DNA of 64,000 nt from Halichondria panicea. Taxonomy: Eukaryota; Porifera; Demospongiae; Suberitida; Halichondriidae. Under the pieces are notes generated by a model. That model had not been told where the DNA came from, ran no database searches, and saw only the letters and a list, made by a program, of their open reading frames with translations. Positions 10,475 to 22,400 of the stretch are shown here, in pieces. The stretch is taken from positions 5,525,442-5,589,441 of the forward strand of contig NC_087392.1 in the NCBI RefSeq assembly GCF_963675165.1, given 5' to 3'. Numbering within the stretch: position 1 is the first letter of the stretch; the number at the start of each line of letters is the position of its first letter. The position numbers and the translations under genes were made by a program.

Positions 10475-10478
10475 GTCC

Positions 10479-11234
10479 ATGGAAACCAAACAAAGTGTAC
10501 AGTCTTGTGACACTTCTGCTGATGCCGGTGGTGGAGTTGACTGATAGCTAGTGACCGTGATGAGTACAGTGGGTCATGCAGAATCAGAGGAAGATGGTTT
10601 TTCTGTCAAGAGAAGAAATCAAGTTTAGGAATGATTCTTTCCTGGATGAGCTATGTGATATTCCACGCTGCTCTGTTACCAAGGCTAAACTGATTGACCA
10701 GCTGGAAGCATTTGGTAAGAGACTATCCATTGTGGCTAGTACTATTACCCTATCAATGTACAACTGTCAGATGTGAAGGTGAGCACCCTCCCACCATAAT
10801 TATCACAATTGGTTAGTCTGTTGGGAGGATGTTTGACCCAAGAAATACACAGTGTTTATTTAGGATGCATTATAATCTCTGTTCTATTTCCTTCCTCCTA
10901 ATGCTATTAATGACATGGTCTTGAGGCTGCCTACAAAGTAACATTAGTTACCTTTATTGTGTCATTTCAGCCTTGTATAGTGTACTTGCGTAATTTGTGT
11001 GTGTATTTGTACTGTAGGTGCATGGAGGCTCTTGTTTCAAAGAAGGGTCTTAGTGAACAGGTAGGTCTCCCTCCATCTATAATCTAGAGCCTGCTTTGAC
11101 TGTCCCCCACCCCCAGTTACTGTAGGGCTGTCTGACACTACTGGCAGAGAGGAAGGTTCTTGTTAGACTACTGGCTCAATGCAAGACCATCTCAACCTCA
11201 TCCAGACAAGTTCTCTCATCTGCAAAACTCCGAG
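10479..11234 (+). pseudogene. SMARCAD1-like exons, N-terminal part
   Basis: Three exon-like pieces with good splice sites. First, 10479-10714 has NDSFLDELCDIPRCSVTKAK then LIDQLEAFG, with donor gtaaga. Second, 11018-11060 has EALVSKKGLSEQ. Third, 11126-11234 has GCLTLLAERKVLVRLLAQCK then TISTSSRQVLSSAKLR, with donor gtatgt. The order hairpin, GLSE, ERxVxxxLxxCxxIS fits the segment just before the ATPase domain of SMARCAD1 (Fun30-type SNF2 remodeller). Joining piece 1 to piece 2 needs a frame correction, and the ATPase exons that should follow are missing. This is therefore a fragment of a broken gene. Confidence 0.6.
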
Positions 11235-11446
11235 GTATGTATCTTTAGCAGTCGAGAGGATGCTTCTGTATTGTAGCTACTGGAGATTGGCCATTCTCAT
11301 TGTGAAATATCCACTCTATTAGACTAGTTGCCATTGCTTTTATAATGTGAGAGCACTACTGACACTTACTACCCTTCCCCCCCACACACCCACACCCACA
11401 CACACACACACACACCCACCCCCACACACACACACACATCCCACAG

Positions 11447-11617
11447 AGAGTGGACGAGTCGAGTGCCTATTACCAGGAGCAGGTGAGACAGGCCAAGCAG
11501 ATCATGACACCCTTCACACTGCGGAGGCTCAAGTCACAAGTGCTGAGTCAGCTCCCGGCTGGACATTTTACAGGGGCATGGTGGAGAGGTCACTCAGAGT
11601 CAATCAGGGCCGACATG
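11447..11617 (+). pseudogene. SMARCAD1-like helicase exon, internally deleted
   Basis: The exon follows a CA-rich acceptor (ccacag, 11446) and reads VDESSAYYQEQVRQAKQIMT, PFTLRRLKSQVLSQLPA. This matches the SNF2 segment of SMARCAD1 in which a Lys-Gln-Ile-hydrophobic-Pro-Phe-hydrophobic-Leu-Arg-Arg motif precedes the second RecA lobe. Compared with the copies at 37293 and 50242 it lacks the bases coding AKVSSTEHCQLTETQW, which shifts the frame. A normal donor (atg|gtgagt) ends it at 11617. Confidence 0.75.
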
Positions 11618-11944
11618 GTGAGTGCCTGCAGGGGAATGTTGTGTGTTGGGAGATTGTGGCTAGTTTGTGTAGCTACTACTCGCTTAGTTGAAGTAATTGA
11701 ACTACCGTATGTACTGTATAGCTGGTAAATATATTTATGTTAGAGATCATCACAATGTTCTAGGAACTGCTTATGCCTCGATCTATCTTATATGTAATAT
11801 TAATTATAACTTGCACAGCAAAATCGCCAAAGATAGAAATCACCAACATATATTACTTCATCTGCTCACCACATTTGTTAGTTATCAACATAATAATCAA
11901 TGTTACATAATATACTGTACTTCAATACGACACAAAGAACAAGT
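11618..11944. other. Intron-like spacer
   Basis: AT-rich sequence between the helicase exon (+) and the 3' end of the second kinase-Kelch gene (-). No coding segment seen. Confidence 0.5.
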
Positions 11945-14125
11945 CTATACAAAAGTAATTACTTCACATTTTCTGTATGTATCATCTCTACGCACAACCA
12001 TCAGTTTATTCCCAGGGAGGGCAGCAGTGACGCATTTTGATCGAGGTGTTGACGTTTGATTAATGAAAGTCCATGATGTCTCGTTGTACTGATATATGTC
12101 CTTACATCTAGAGTCCCTCCCACCCACTGCCAGCAGGTGGCCATTGATGGTAACAAGAGAGGACCAGCTAACTGGTAAAGGAGCAATCTTCTCCCATATA
12201 GCTGAGCTTGGCTGGGACTGAGTTAGTTGTCTTAATGAGCATTTGTACACTGAATACTTCTCTTGAGCATCACTAGTTCGTAGGTGTATGTACACATAGT
12301 CTCCACAGATCGTTGTTGATAGGTCAGTGGTTGACACAGGTAGTGAGCTAACAATAGACCATCGCATGTTAGCAGTGTTTAATATCTCGACTGTATTTAA
12401 ACGTTTTGCATCACGAAATCCCCCAGTCACTACAAGTGTGTTGTTAGCGTACACAGCTCCAGGTCCCCACCGTCTGGTTGGCATGGGAGGGAAGTGTTCG
12501 ACCCATTCGTTGTTAATATAGCTGTAGAGTTTGTTACTAAAGAGTTGTGTGACTGACTGTCCCCCCACAGTTGTGAGCATGTCATCGACACTGACAATAG
12601 TGAAGTGGCTGTTAGGGCAAGGTGGTAACTCGTGCCACTGATTGTTGCTGAACTCATAAACAGTTTTGCTTCCATCTCGACTAAAGTATGCCTTGTCTCC
12701 AATCACGGCTGATGATCCATACCACATACCAACAGGTACATCAGGTAGTGACTCTATTGTAGCAGGTTTCATCAGTGTAGCTTGCTCATCTTGTAGTGCG
12801 ACTTGGTGCATTCGAGTCGATAGATCATGAGATTCCTCGTTCTTGCTTGCCAACATTTGTCTCAGTTGAGTGACTTCTCTGTCTCGTTGATCGATGGCTT
12901 GTTGGAGGGCAGCAGTGTTCTCCTCACTTGATTGCAACTCTTGGTTGAGTCTCCTCAGCTGTCTCTCCCTGGCTTCAGCCTCATGTTGAAGGGTTTGGTT
13001 TTCTTGTTGAATGGTTTGGTTATCTTGTTTTTCTTGTGCTAGTTCTGTAGCAAGTTGACCATTTTCAACATTCTTTGTGTGTAACTGTTCATTGTTTTGC
13101 ATTATTGTCTCTTGATTTTCTTGTAGCTGTGTGTTTTTTTGTGTAATTTGTTCGTCTTTCTCTCTGATCATCTGGTGCAGGTCTTGTTGGGAGCTTTCCT
13201 GGTACTGTGGTGTCCTCTTGAGAGCATCCAGTGTTTGGCAAAGCTGTTGGGAAGATGGTCGCTCAACATCTCTGTCTTTGAGGCAGTGACGAGCAATCGG
13301 CAGTAGAGGGTGGGTGGGCTCAATCAGGCTCATGTGAGCTTGTCTTCTCTCTAGTTCTGGGATTGCTATTTTAGCTTCAACTATGTGAATTGGATTTCGT
13401 GGATTGGGAACTTGAATACTCTCAAATCGATCTGTTGGCTTTGGAAACTGTCGAGTTGTGGTCTGAACTAGAAGCACACCAAATGAGAAGTTGTCTAGTT
13501 TCTCTGTATACACTGGTGGTTCGTTTAGTGCCTCGGGAGACATGAAGGCTGGTGTTCCCGGGCATGTGGTCATTGTGGCTAGTCGGTTGACGTTTTTGTC
13601 CCTGAAGTTGGACATTCCAAAATCGGTGACTTTGGCTCGAGTCCCTGCAATGAGTAGGACATTGTTGCTGGAGAGGTCGCGATGGATGATCCCATTGGAG
13701 TGGAGAAAAGCAAGTGCTTGAGCTATGTCATAGGAGAGGTTGACTTGGATGTGGTAGGGAATGTCTCCAGGTGATGACTCCAGGAAGTGTGTCAGACTGT
13801 CGTCCATGAGCTCCATGAGAAGAACTGGTGCATTTGTGTCGGGATCGCGATAGGTCCCCAAGTACTGTACAATGTTGGGGTGGTTGATACGACTCAGAAA
13901 TGCACACTCTGTTTCGAATCTTCTAAACGGGTGTCGATGCTCTTTGCCAGGATCTGGAACAGCTATTTGGAAGAGCACTGGATAGAGTAGTTTGGCAGCA
14001 CAGAGTAGCTGGTCACACTTGGCTTTACACACTGCCCCGTAGGAGCCAGTACCAAGGGTATCATTCTTGAAGAGTTGAACATTTCTGAATATGTACTCTT
14101 GTTCACGGTCTTGTCTCTCAGCCAT
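11945..14125 (-). CDS. TKL-like protein kinase with coiled coil and Kelch repeats, copy 2
   Basis: An uninterrupted 726-residue frame closely related to 7538-9799 along its whole length. Kinase motifs are intact: GTGSYGAV (25-32), CAAK, HRDLSSNN, DFGMSNF, GTPAFMSPEAL. The coiled-coil linker (~310-440) is the most diverged part: this copy has its own run with KNVENGQLATELAQEKQDNQ and lacks one HQQL/EKDEQ unit. The Kelch region reads WHELPPCP, DMLTTVGG, RRWGPGAVYANNTLVVTGG, NGHLLAVGG, MSTPRS-like, ending CEVITFV. The genes are separated by ~2 kb of SMARCAD1-like debris in the same orientation, so they arose by tandem segmental duplication. Both remain open, which argues they are functional. Confidence 0.88.
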   Translation of the reverse strand: MAERQDREQEYIFRNVQLFKNDTLGTGSYGAVCKAKCDQLLCAAKLLYPVLFQIAVPDPGKEHRHPFRRFETECAFLSRINHPNIVQYLGTYRDPDTNAPVLLMELMDDSLTHFLESSPGDIPYHIQVNLSYDIAQALAFLHSNGIIHRDLSSNNVLLIAGTRAKVTDFGMSNFRDKNVNRLATMTTCPGTPAFMSPEALNEPPVYTEKLDNFSFGVLLVQTTTRQFPKPTDRFESIQVPNPRNPIHIVEAKIAIPELERRQAHMSLIEPTHPLLPIARHCLKDRDVERPSSQQLCQTLDALKRTPQYQESSQQDLHQMIREKDEQITQKNTQLQENQETIMQNNEQLHTKNVENGQLATELAQEKQDNQTIQQENQTLQHEAEARERQLRRLNQELQSSEENTAALQQAIDQRDREVTQLRQMLASKNEESHDLSTRMHQVALQDEQATLMKPATIESLPDVPVGMWYGSSAVIGDKAYFSRDGSKTVYEFSNNQWHELPPCPNSHFTIVSVDDMLTTVGGQSVTQLFSNKLYSYINNEWVEHFPPMPTRRWGPGAVYANNTLVVTGGFRDAKRLNTVEILNTANMRWSIVSSLPVSTTDLSTTICGDYVYIHLRTSDAQEKYSVYKCSLRQLTQSQPSSAIWEKIAPLPVSWSSLVTINGHLLAVGGRDSRCKDIYQYNETSWTFINQTSTPRSKCVTAALPGNKLMVVRRDDTYRKCEVITFV

Positions 14126-14648
14126 AGCTAGTGATTTGTTAGCAAACTATAGTTGTACAGTTAAAAGCTAGTCAGCAAAGGGGTGATCATGTGCTTGTTG
14201 TGTGTTTCATGTGCAATAAAAATTCAAGCCAGATGTGTATCGTTAATAACTATGGTTTCAAAACCTTGTAATTCCATAATTTGTGGCCGTTACCTAGCAA
14301 CCAAACCTTACACAAGTGAATGTATGGCCATAGGTGGTGCCAAACTAATTTTCTAGAATGGTGAATAGTTTTTACCTTAATTGGGTGTGTTATATTTGCA
14401 GATGAGTTTGTAGTAAGTATCGACTTATTTGCAACAATAGCTTTGTAACATACAAACCTGTCATTGTTAGCACATGACTCTTATCACTCCGTATTGTTTA
14501 TAGTATACCTCTGTGTGTTATAGGTATTTGTGTAGCCATAAGAAGGTTGGTGGTGTCAGTAGGCTAGTGCAATGGCTTAGTTTTCATTGTGTGATCTGTT
14601 CATTGTATGTATTAGTGCCCCATACTGAGCACCCCCTCTCCACTACAG
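14126..14648. other. Upstream region of kinase copy 2
   Basis: Sequence between the kinase start and the next SMARCAD1-like exon (+). It holds the probable kinase promoter. The last bases (ctccactacag, ending 14648) are a splice acceptor. Confidence 0.45.
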
Positions 14649-14863
14649 GTGATGAGCTCAACAAGAGGATGGACGTGATGGTAGACCTTCGCAAGGCCAC
14701 CAACCATCCCCTACTCCTGAGACACCACTACACTGACCACACCCTACACTGCATGGTGAGGACCATCCTAAAGGAGCCCAGTCACAGAGATGCTGTTCCC
14801 AACCTCGTGTGGGAGGATATGAGTGTAATGTTAGACTTTGAACTGCACAACCTCTGCACACTG
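14649..14863 (+). pseudogene. SMARCAD1-like exon, start of second helicase lobe
   Basis: After an acceptor (ctccactacag) the exon reads GDELNKRMDVMVDLRKATNH, PLLLRHHYTD, ILKEPSHRDAVPNLVWEDM, MLDFELHNLC. This follows the SMARCAD1 family closely (RKxxNHPLL, LKEPxHxxxxPxLxxEDMxVMxDFELHxLC). The exon itself is undamaged and is the only copy here that continues past MVDL. Its neighbours are displaced or damaged, so the gene is not expected to give a full protein unless missing exons lie elsewhere. Confidence 0.78.
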
Positions 14864-14865
14864 TA

Positions 14866-15653
14866 GGTGTGTGTGTGTGGGCGTGTGTGTGTGTGTGGGC
14901 ATGTTATGTAATGCACATGTACACACATACGTAGTCACTGTCAGAATACGTCCTACCCGGGAGCTTGGTGGGAATGCCACTGAACCTGAAACTCTCAATC
15001 GTGCACTGCACTGCGCATGCAACAACTACAGTTGACCCTCGCTAATTAATCTGAGACCACACTCCATCTGAATACATGCAGATTAACGGATGTCTTATAT
15101 GATTTTATGGATATTATTAACGAAGACACTTTTGTACATGTATTCAATATGAATAATATGCTATTACTGTGACCAGAGTTTTTTATCTCAACTTTCTAGA
15201 ATGTCTTGTGAGCTCTCTTCGTTTTCATTGCAGTGGCCATTCTATTGAGTACATTATTAATGCAAAGCCAGTTAGAGTGCGCAGTAGTCTATTCTACTGA
15301 CAGCTGCTCCTCTTTTCTGTCAGTGAAAGGTGAGTTGGTGCTCACTTTGTAGCTGACAAGAGTACATGTGTGTAGAGTGGAGCCCTTCATTCTTATGTTC
15401 TGTAACAGGCTACCAATACAGTAGAGACTCGTATAACGGAAAATACCAGTTTTACAATGTGTGTGTTTGTGTGTAATCATATGTACGCTTGTTATAATCG
15501 AGTAAACGCTTTCCACGGTACATTTGTAGCATGACTATACATTTCTAACCAACCTCTTAATGATTATTGTGGGCGAAACAAATATTATGCTATTGCAAAC
15601 AAAGTATGCCCGAGGCATTGTAATGATAGCAGTCTCTAAGTCTACAGTTGTGG
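14866..15653. other. Non-coding spacer with TE traces
   Basis: Contains (GT)n at 14869-14899. At 15030 cagttgaccctcgctaatta resembles the terminus of the pogo-like MITE at 47689. The segment 15477-15575 is repeated at 53485-53565, which marks the shared 3' flank of the NLR genes. No coding frame recognised. Confidence 0.5.
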
Positions 15654-18600
15654 TTAGTATCTGTTTTTGATGTTGTACTCCTTATCAGTATCTGTTTCTA
15701 GTCCATCGATCACTTTCACTAAATCATCTTCCAAATATCTAACAGTTAAATTTAGGAAAGGCTTTCTCTGAATGTATGCCATTGCAAACTTTTTTAAATG
15801 ACCCTCAATCAATCTATCGGAAATATTTAGATTTTGATGGCCTTGATTGTGTATTAGCATTTCACACACAGACTTAGTGATTTCATTGTTTGGTTCGAGT
15901 AGTTGTAAATCATCTTCACTACAGTCTAACGTGTTTAGCGTTGTGTTTTCATGTAAGCTTTCAAATAGTTTTGTCCATCCCAGAATGCTTGATCTGTGTC
16001 TGAATGTTAGTTCTATCAATGAGCAATTTTGTGACAGAGCGTCAGCAACACAACAAACCAAGTCATCATTTGTCTCATACAGACGACCTATTTTTAGAAC
16101 AGTCAGTGTTTTGTTGTTGATCAGTAGACATTTCAAAGCTGTGCAACACTCCTCTCCATCCAAGATATTACCACTGACATCTAGTGTGGTGATGCATGAT
16201 GAACAAAGACCATTGAAAAGTTCTGTCCAACCATTCTCTATTTTATAATTATGGTTGAGAATAAGTTCTCTCAAAGGAGAGTCCTTCGAAAAAGTAATTC
16301 CCTTAATGCTTCTTCCGTCAAACTACACCAGTCAACTCTCAAAACAGTTAGCACTTTACTTCCATGAATGTACTCTTTAAAGGCTAAAGATCCCTCATTT
16401 CCAAGTCCTTCATTTCCAAGTCCTAGATTACGTATGTCTAAAATTGTTATAGAAGTTGATGAGAGTGTTTGAAACAACAATGTTGCCATCTTGCCAGTAG
16501 TCCTAATATTGAGTTCTCTCAGGCTTTGATTATCTGATAAAGCATGGAAGAAAATTTCTGAATTATCACTTAATGTTACTTTTAAGACTCGTAGCTGCTT
16601 GCATGTTGTGACTATCTCTGAAAGTTGTCTCTTATTTTCTTCAGTCAATTGTAAACCGTATAAATTTAGCTCACGAAGGTTTTGAGACCTCACTGTAAGT
16701 AGTGCATTGAGCCAGCTGCTGTCTCCCTGAGTAGAGTATTCTAACTTGAGTGCCACAGTTCGATTGAGTAAGAGTCCATCCTCCAATTGTTTGATAGACG
16801 TGTCATTCAGTTTACATGAGTCCAGTTTCAGTGTTTGCAAACTATCCGTTTTTTTAAGCATATCTTGAATTTCCCCCGCATATTTTGTGAACTCCTTATT
16901 AGAAAGATTGGCTAATGTTAAACTAGTTACTGTTTTGTTACTTCCTATTGACCTGAGTAGAGCCTTTGACACGAATGATGTAGTGGTAACAGTTACTCCA
17001 TGTAGTTCCGATGGCAAATTTCCTTCTAGCAAGGGCATAAATAGATCCTCTGAGTCATCATCTTGTATGTACTCGTCAGGTGACTCAATATCAAGATGAA
17101 CTAGTTTGTCTTTGTGACTGACATTGCCAATTTAACCTTATCAGATGTTGAAATGTGAGCACGTACATTCACTGGCAAGTGATTTCGTAAGTGTGTTAAA
17201 CCCTCGTGCCTTTTTTTGTTTCCATGTAAACGCAAGGTACGTAGATTTCTCTTGTTTTGTAAAGCTGCCATTAGTGTTGTAATATCGTATAAATGGAACT
17301 GGCTCTTATGAATTTGAAGGTGTTGTCAGAGCCTCCAAGTATACGGTTTTTTCCGTATTTATACGGATTTCTGTCTTCTAATACGGTTATACGGAATTAA
17401 CTGCAAAAATACGGATATACATGTAGATCTAGAAGACTAGAAGTGACCTTTTGTCAGCTTACAGAATAAGTTAACTGGCCTTATAGTTGACAGTGAAGGG
17501 TCTAGAAGCATCCCTACAGCTGTAGTAGCTCTATGCCCTATACTGGTAGTGAGTCTGATACTGAAAGACAGCTATAAATTTATCTTGTAAAGCCAAGTTT
17601 CGCTTGCCACACCCCTTTATTGAAGGGTGGGGCAATTACAAAGCCACTACAAAACAGCATTTCATCTCATTTCCATGTTTTGTACATCGTTTATACTGAA
17701 AATCATCATTAAATACGAAAAATGAGCTGATTAATACTGAAAAGAAAAGTCTCTACTTGGAGGCTCTGTTTGATCGTGATATGTCGAATGTTGACGAAAA
17801 TTTAAGGTTACTAATTTTCTTAATCCTTTCACAATTGCACCTCCTAACTCAGTGCATGATTCGTGGTGTGGGATACTAATGCTGTCCACCTTCGACTCTT
17901 CTAATAATAGTGGCATCAATAGATGTAGATCCTCAGCATTGATTTTGTTAGAAGTGACATCTAATTGTTTAGTTAAGCACAATACTGGAATGTCTCTTTT
18001 TGAATGTTTCTTTGTAGTTAATGTCTTGAAGCGGTCATCATTAAGACTGCACTGAGACAAGTTTATCTCATCCCACACGTGATCTTTTGGAGTTAGGGCG
18101 AGAAAGTTGGCCAAGACAAGGCAGTCAAACTGAGAGAGACTGTGCTCTGACAAGTTGAGTGAATTGGTCACCAGACAGGGCAAGAGCCAGTTGTGTGTTG
18201 TTTGTCGGCTTTCATATTGAAGATGGGCTAGGAACAAGAAACGAGATCTCTCTTGTTTTCGCAGATCTTTTGTTTTAGTTTTGTATTTATGCTCCACATG
18301 AGTGTTTATTGATTTCGGAGCTGGGAAGGCTTGTTCGATGGGAAGAAAATCAAGTTGAGTCAATCCTGAGAGAAAGAGAGCTCTTTGTTAGTGCGAGATG
18401 TCTGGCTGCTAGAAACTCTTGAATGGTTAAATGAAGGAACTGATAATAATGAGCCTCCAATACTCCCGTACACTTTATTAGGTTTAGCAGTCCCAGTGAC
18501 AAAGCACCTCTTTCTTTGGTGACTTCTGTATGTTTAAAGATCAGTTTGTCTTGAGTCATTCCTGTGAATGCAGTTTCTGATAGGTAGTCTAAACACTTGA

Positions 18601-18870
18601 TAACTTGAGTTGGCAATGTCGTTATAGCATTAGCATGTTCTATCTGGTCATTGTCAATTTTGTCTAGTTCTTGAATTTTGTTCTTGTAGTGTTTGAGTGT
18701 GTACAGAATGAATACCTCATAGAGTTGTGTGAGTGTGTCGGGTAAGGTATCTTGTTGCTGGTAGACATACAGTACAATCCTGCAGTTTAAAGGGATATAG
18801 CATAGGGAGACAATATCCAACCTCTCTTTCAGCATCTGTATTAGCTTCTTTGCCTTTTCCTTGTCTGTAA
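15654..18870 (-). pseudogene. NLR (NACHT-LRR) gene copy A, decayed
   Basis: Homologous to the NLR at 53624-57491 but broken. It retains the end of the NACHT-associated helices (MLKERLDIVSLCYIPLNCRI, ...QFLHLTIQEFLAARHLALTK) and the ribonuclease-inhibitor-type LRR region. Lesions seen by comparing copies: homology ends at ~18870, so P-loop and DEATH domains are missing; about 70 bp are lost after LALTKS; a 442 bp transposon (17327-17768) replaces ~165 bp; a 1 bp deletion lies upstream of KDKLVH; a 1 bp deletion after SLTEEAL (~16300) separates the last 206 codons. The end, GLETDTDKEYNIKNRY, is intact. The sequence just upstream of the break runs into the fold-back element at 18954. Confidence 0.85.
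17327..17768. mobile_element. hAT-like MITE inside NLR copy A
   Basis: CAGAGCCTCCAAGTA at 17327-17341 is repeated exactly, inverted, at 17754-17768. A CAG start is typical of hAT elements. The interior is AT-rich with several copies of tacggatt-like words and no coding frame. The two flanks do not show an 8 bp duplication, and NLR sequence between them is missing, so insertion was accompanied or followed by a deletion. Confidence 0.75.
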
Positions 18871-19489
18871 CGTTTTGCGTTATAGTTAAACAATGGCCTC
18901 GAGTGGTATATTTGATTTACACGCGAGAGTAATCTGATAAACCACGAGGCGCATGTAGGACCAGAAAGCCAGAAATCGGAAAAAGCGGAAGTGAAGAGTA
19001 AATGAGTGGGCGTAGCAGGGCAATGCATTCCAAGGTTAACCTTTGATTTTGCACAGAGATATCCTCTTGCCTGATCACTCTACTAGTCTATGTAAGTAAG
19101 TAGAAAGCTGGCCAGCCTAGTTTTAAGTAGACTCTCCATTGTCTGCAGTATAGACTTGATATAATAGCTAGCTACTAGCACATGTCTGCAGTAGACTCTA
19201 GCTAGCTACATGCACAATGACTGAATTAATTTTGTCTGTACACTGAGCTAGATTTAGTATGAATTTAACATTATCATTTTTAATTCAGCCAGTCACCTAA
19301 CTCCTACTTATACTCCCCAATTTATTGTCCATAGAGCCAAATAACTTCTGCAGAGGTTATTTGGCTCTATACTGAAACACGCCGAGCCACTTTTCTGACT
19401 TTCTGAGAGCCATGATTATAGAACGGGAACTGGAATAATTATGTTCAATCCTGGTCTATACACAAGCAATTAAGTATATCAGCCAATAA

Positions 19490-22400
19490 GTTATGTTGAT
19501 ATACTCAAGTTACTTTAATCGACTGGAACTTGCTGAGCAACTTTTCTGACTTTCCGAGAGCAGTGGTTCGTTAACGGGAACCCAGAAAAATAACATATTC
19601 AGTGCTGGTCTAGACATGCATGCAGATATCAGCCAATATGTTGATATATACTCAAGTTTACAATTCTGAGGTTACTTTAATCGACTGGAACTTGCTGAGC
19701 AACTTTTCTGACTTTCCGAGAGCAGTGATTCGTTAACGGGAACCCAGAAAATAACATATTCAGTGCTGGTCTAGACATGCATGCAGATATCAGCCAATAT
19801 GTTGATATATACTCAAGTTTACAATTCTGAGGTTACTTTAATCGACTGGAACTTGCTGAGCAACATTTCTGACTTTCCGAGAGCAGTGGTTCGTTAACGG
19901 GAACCCAGAAAAATAATATATTCAGTGCTGGTCTAGACATGCATGCAGATATCAGCCAGTATGTTGATATATACTCAAGTTTACAATTCTGAGGTTACTT
20001 CAATCGACTGGAACTTGCTGAGCAACTTTTCTGACTTTCCGAGAACAGTGGTTCGTACGGGAACCCTGAAAAATAAAATATTCAGTGCTGGTCTAGACAT
20101 GCATGCAGATATCAGCTAGTATGTTGATATATACTCTTCTGAGGTTATTTGAATCGACTGGAACTTGCTGAGCAACTTTTCTGACTTTCCGAGAGCAGTG
20201 GTTCGTTAACGGGAACCCTGAAAAATAATATATTCAATGCTAGTCTAGACATGCATGCATGCAGATATCAGCCAGTATGTTGATATATACTCAAGTTTAC
20301 AATTCTGAGGTTACTTTAATTAATCGACTGGAACTTGCTAAGCAACTTTTCTGACTTTCCGAGAGCAGTGGTTCGTTAACGGGAATCCAGAAAAATAACA
20401 TATTCAGTGCTGGTCTATAGACATGCATGCAGATATCAGCCAGTATGTTGATATATACTCAAGTTTACAATTCTGAGGTTACTTTAATCGACTGAAACTT
20501 GCTAAGCAACTTTTCTGACTTTCCGAGAGCAGTGGTTCGTCAACGGGAATCCAGAAAAATAACATATTCAGTGCTGGTCTATAGACATGCATGCAGATAT
20601 CAGCCAGTATGTTGATATATACTCAAGTTTACAATTCTGAGGTTACTTTAATTGACTGGAACTTGCTAAGCAACTTTTCTGACTTTCCGAGAGCTGTGGT
20701 TCGTTAACGGGAATCCAGAAAAATAACATATGACATGCATGCAGATATCAGCCAGTATGTTGATATATACTCAAGTTTACAATTCTGAGGTTGCTTTAAT
20801 CGACTGGAATTTGCTGAGCAACATTTCTGACTTTCCGAGAGCAGTGGTTCGTTAACGGGAACCCAGAAAAATAATATATTCAATGCTGGTCTAGACATGC
20901 ATGCAGATATCAGCTAGTATGTTGATATATACTCTTCTGAGGTTATTTGAATCGACTGGAACTTGCTGAGCAACATTTCTGACTTTCCGAGAGCAGTGGT
21001 TTGTTAACGGGAACCCTGAAAAATAATATATTCAATGCTGGTCTAGACATGCATGCATGCAGATATCAGCCAGTATGTTGATATATACTCAAGTTTACAA
21101 TTCTGAGGTTACTTTAATTAATCGACTGGAACTTGCTGAGCAACTTTTCTGACTTTCCGAGAGCAGTGGTTCGTTAACGGGAATCCAGAAAAATAACATA
21201 TTCAGTGCTGGTCTATAGACATGCATGCAGATATCAGCCAGTATGTTGATATATACTCAAGTTTACAATTCTGAGGTTACTTTAATCGACTGAAACTTGC
21301 TAAGCAACTTTTCTGACTTTCCGAGAGCAGTGGTTCGTTAACGGGAATCCAGAAAAATAACATATTTAGTGCTGGTATATAGACATGCATGCAGATATAT
21401 ATCAGCCAGTATGTTGATATATACTCAAGTTTACAATTCTGAGGTTACTTTAATTGACTGGAACTTGCTAAGCAACTTTTCTGACTTTCCGAGAGCAGTG
21501 GTTCGTTAACGGGAATCCAGAAAAATAACATATTCAGTGCTGGTCTATAGACATGCATGCAGATATCAGCCAGTATGTTGATATATACTCAAGTTTACAA
21601 TTCTGAGGTTGCTTTAATCGACTGGAACTTGCTGAGCAACATTTCTGACTTTCCGAGAGCAGTGGTTCGTTAACGGGAACCCAGAAAAATAATATATTCA
21701 GTGCTGGTCTAGACATGCATGCATGCAGATATCAGCCAGTATGTTGATATATACTCAAGTTTACAATTCTGAGGTTACTTTAATCGACTGGAACTTGCTG
21801 AGCAACATTTCTGACTTTCCGAGAGCAGTGGTTCGTTAACGGGAACCCAGAAAAATAATATATTCAGTGCTGGTCTATAGACATGCATGCAGATATCAGC
21901 CAGTATGTTGATATATATACTCAAGTTTACAATTCTGAGGTTACTTCAATCGACTGGAACTTACTGAGCAACTTTTCTGACTTTCCGAGAACAGTGGTTC
22001 GTTAACGAGAACCCTGAACAATAATATATTCAGTGCTGGTCTAGACATGCATGCAGATATCAGCTAGTGTGTTGATATATACTCTTCTGAGGTTATTTGA
22101 ATCGACTGGAACTTGCTGAGCAACTTTTCCGACTTTCCGAGAGCAGTGGTTCGTTAACGGGAACCCTGAAAAATAATATATTCAATGCTGGTCTAGACAT
22201 GCATGCATGCAGATATCAGCCAGTATGTTGATATAATTTTTTTACTCAAGTTTACAATTCTGAGGTTACTTTAATTAATCGACTGGAACTTGCTGAGCAA
22301 CTTTTCTGACTTTCCGAGAGCAGTGGTTCGTTAACGGGAATCCAGAAAAATAACATATTCAGTGCTGGTCTATAGACATGCATGCAGATATCAGCCAGTA

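Noticed and set aside
15030-15120. Possible complete pogo-like MITE at cagttgaccctcgctaatta
   Set aside because: Only one terminus resembles the element at 47689; no inverted partner or TA duplication was found within reach.
20704-21716. Short minus-strand frames in the repeat array (MSRPALNILFFWVPVNEPLL...)
   Set aside because: They are frames through the ~162 bp tandem unit, recur wherever a unit lacks a stop, and vary with unit indels. They are not genes.
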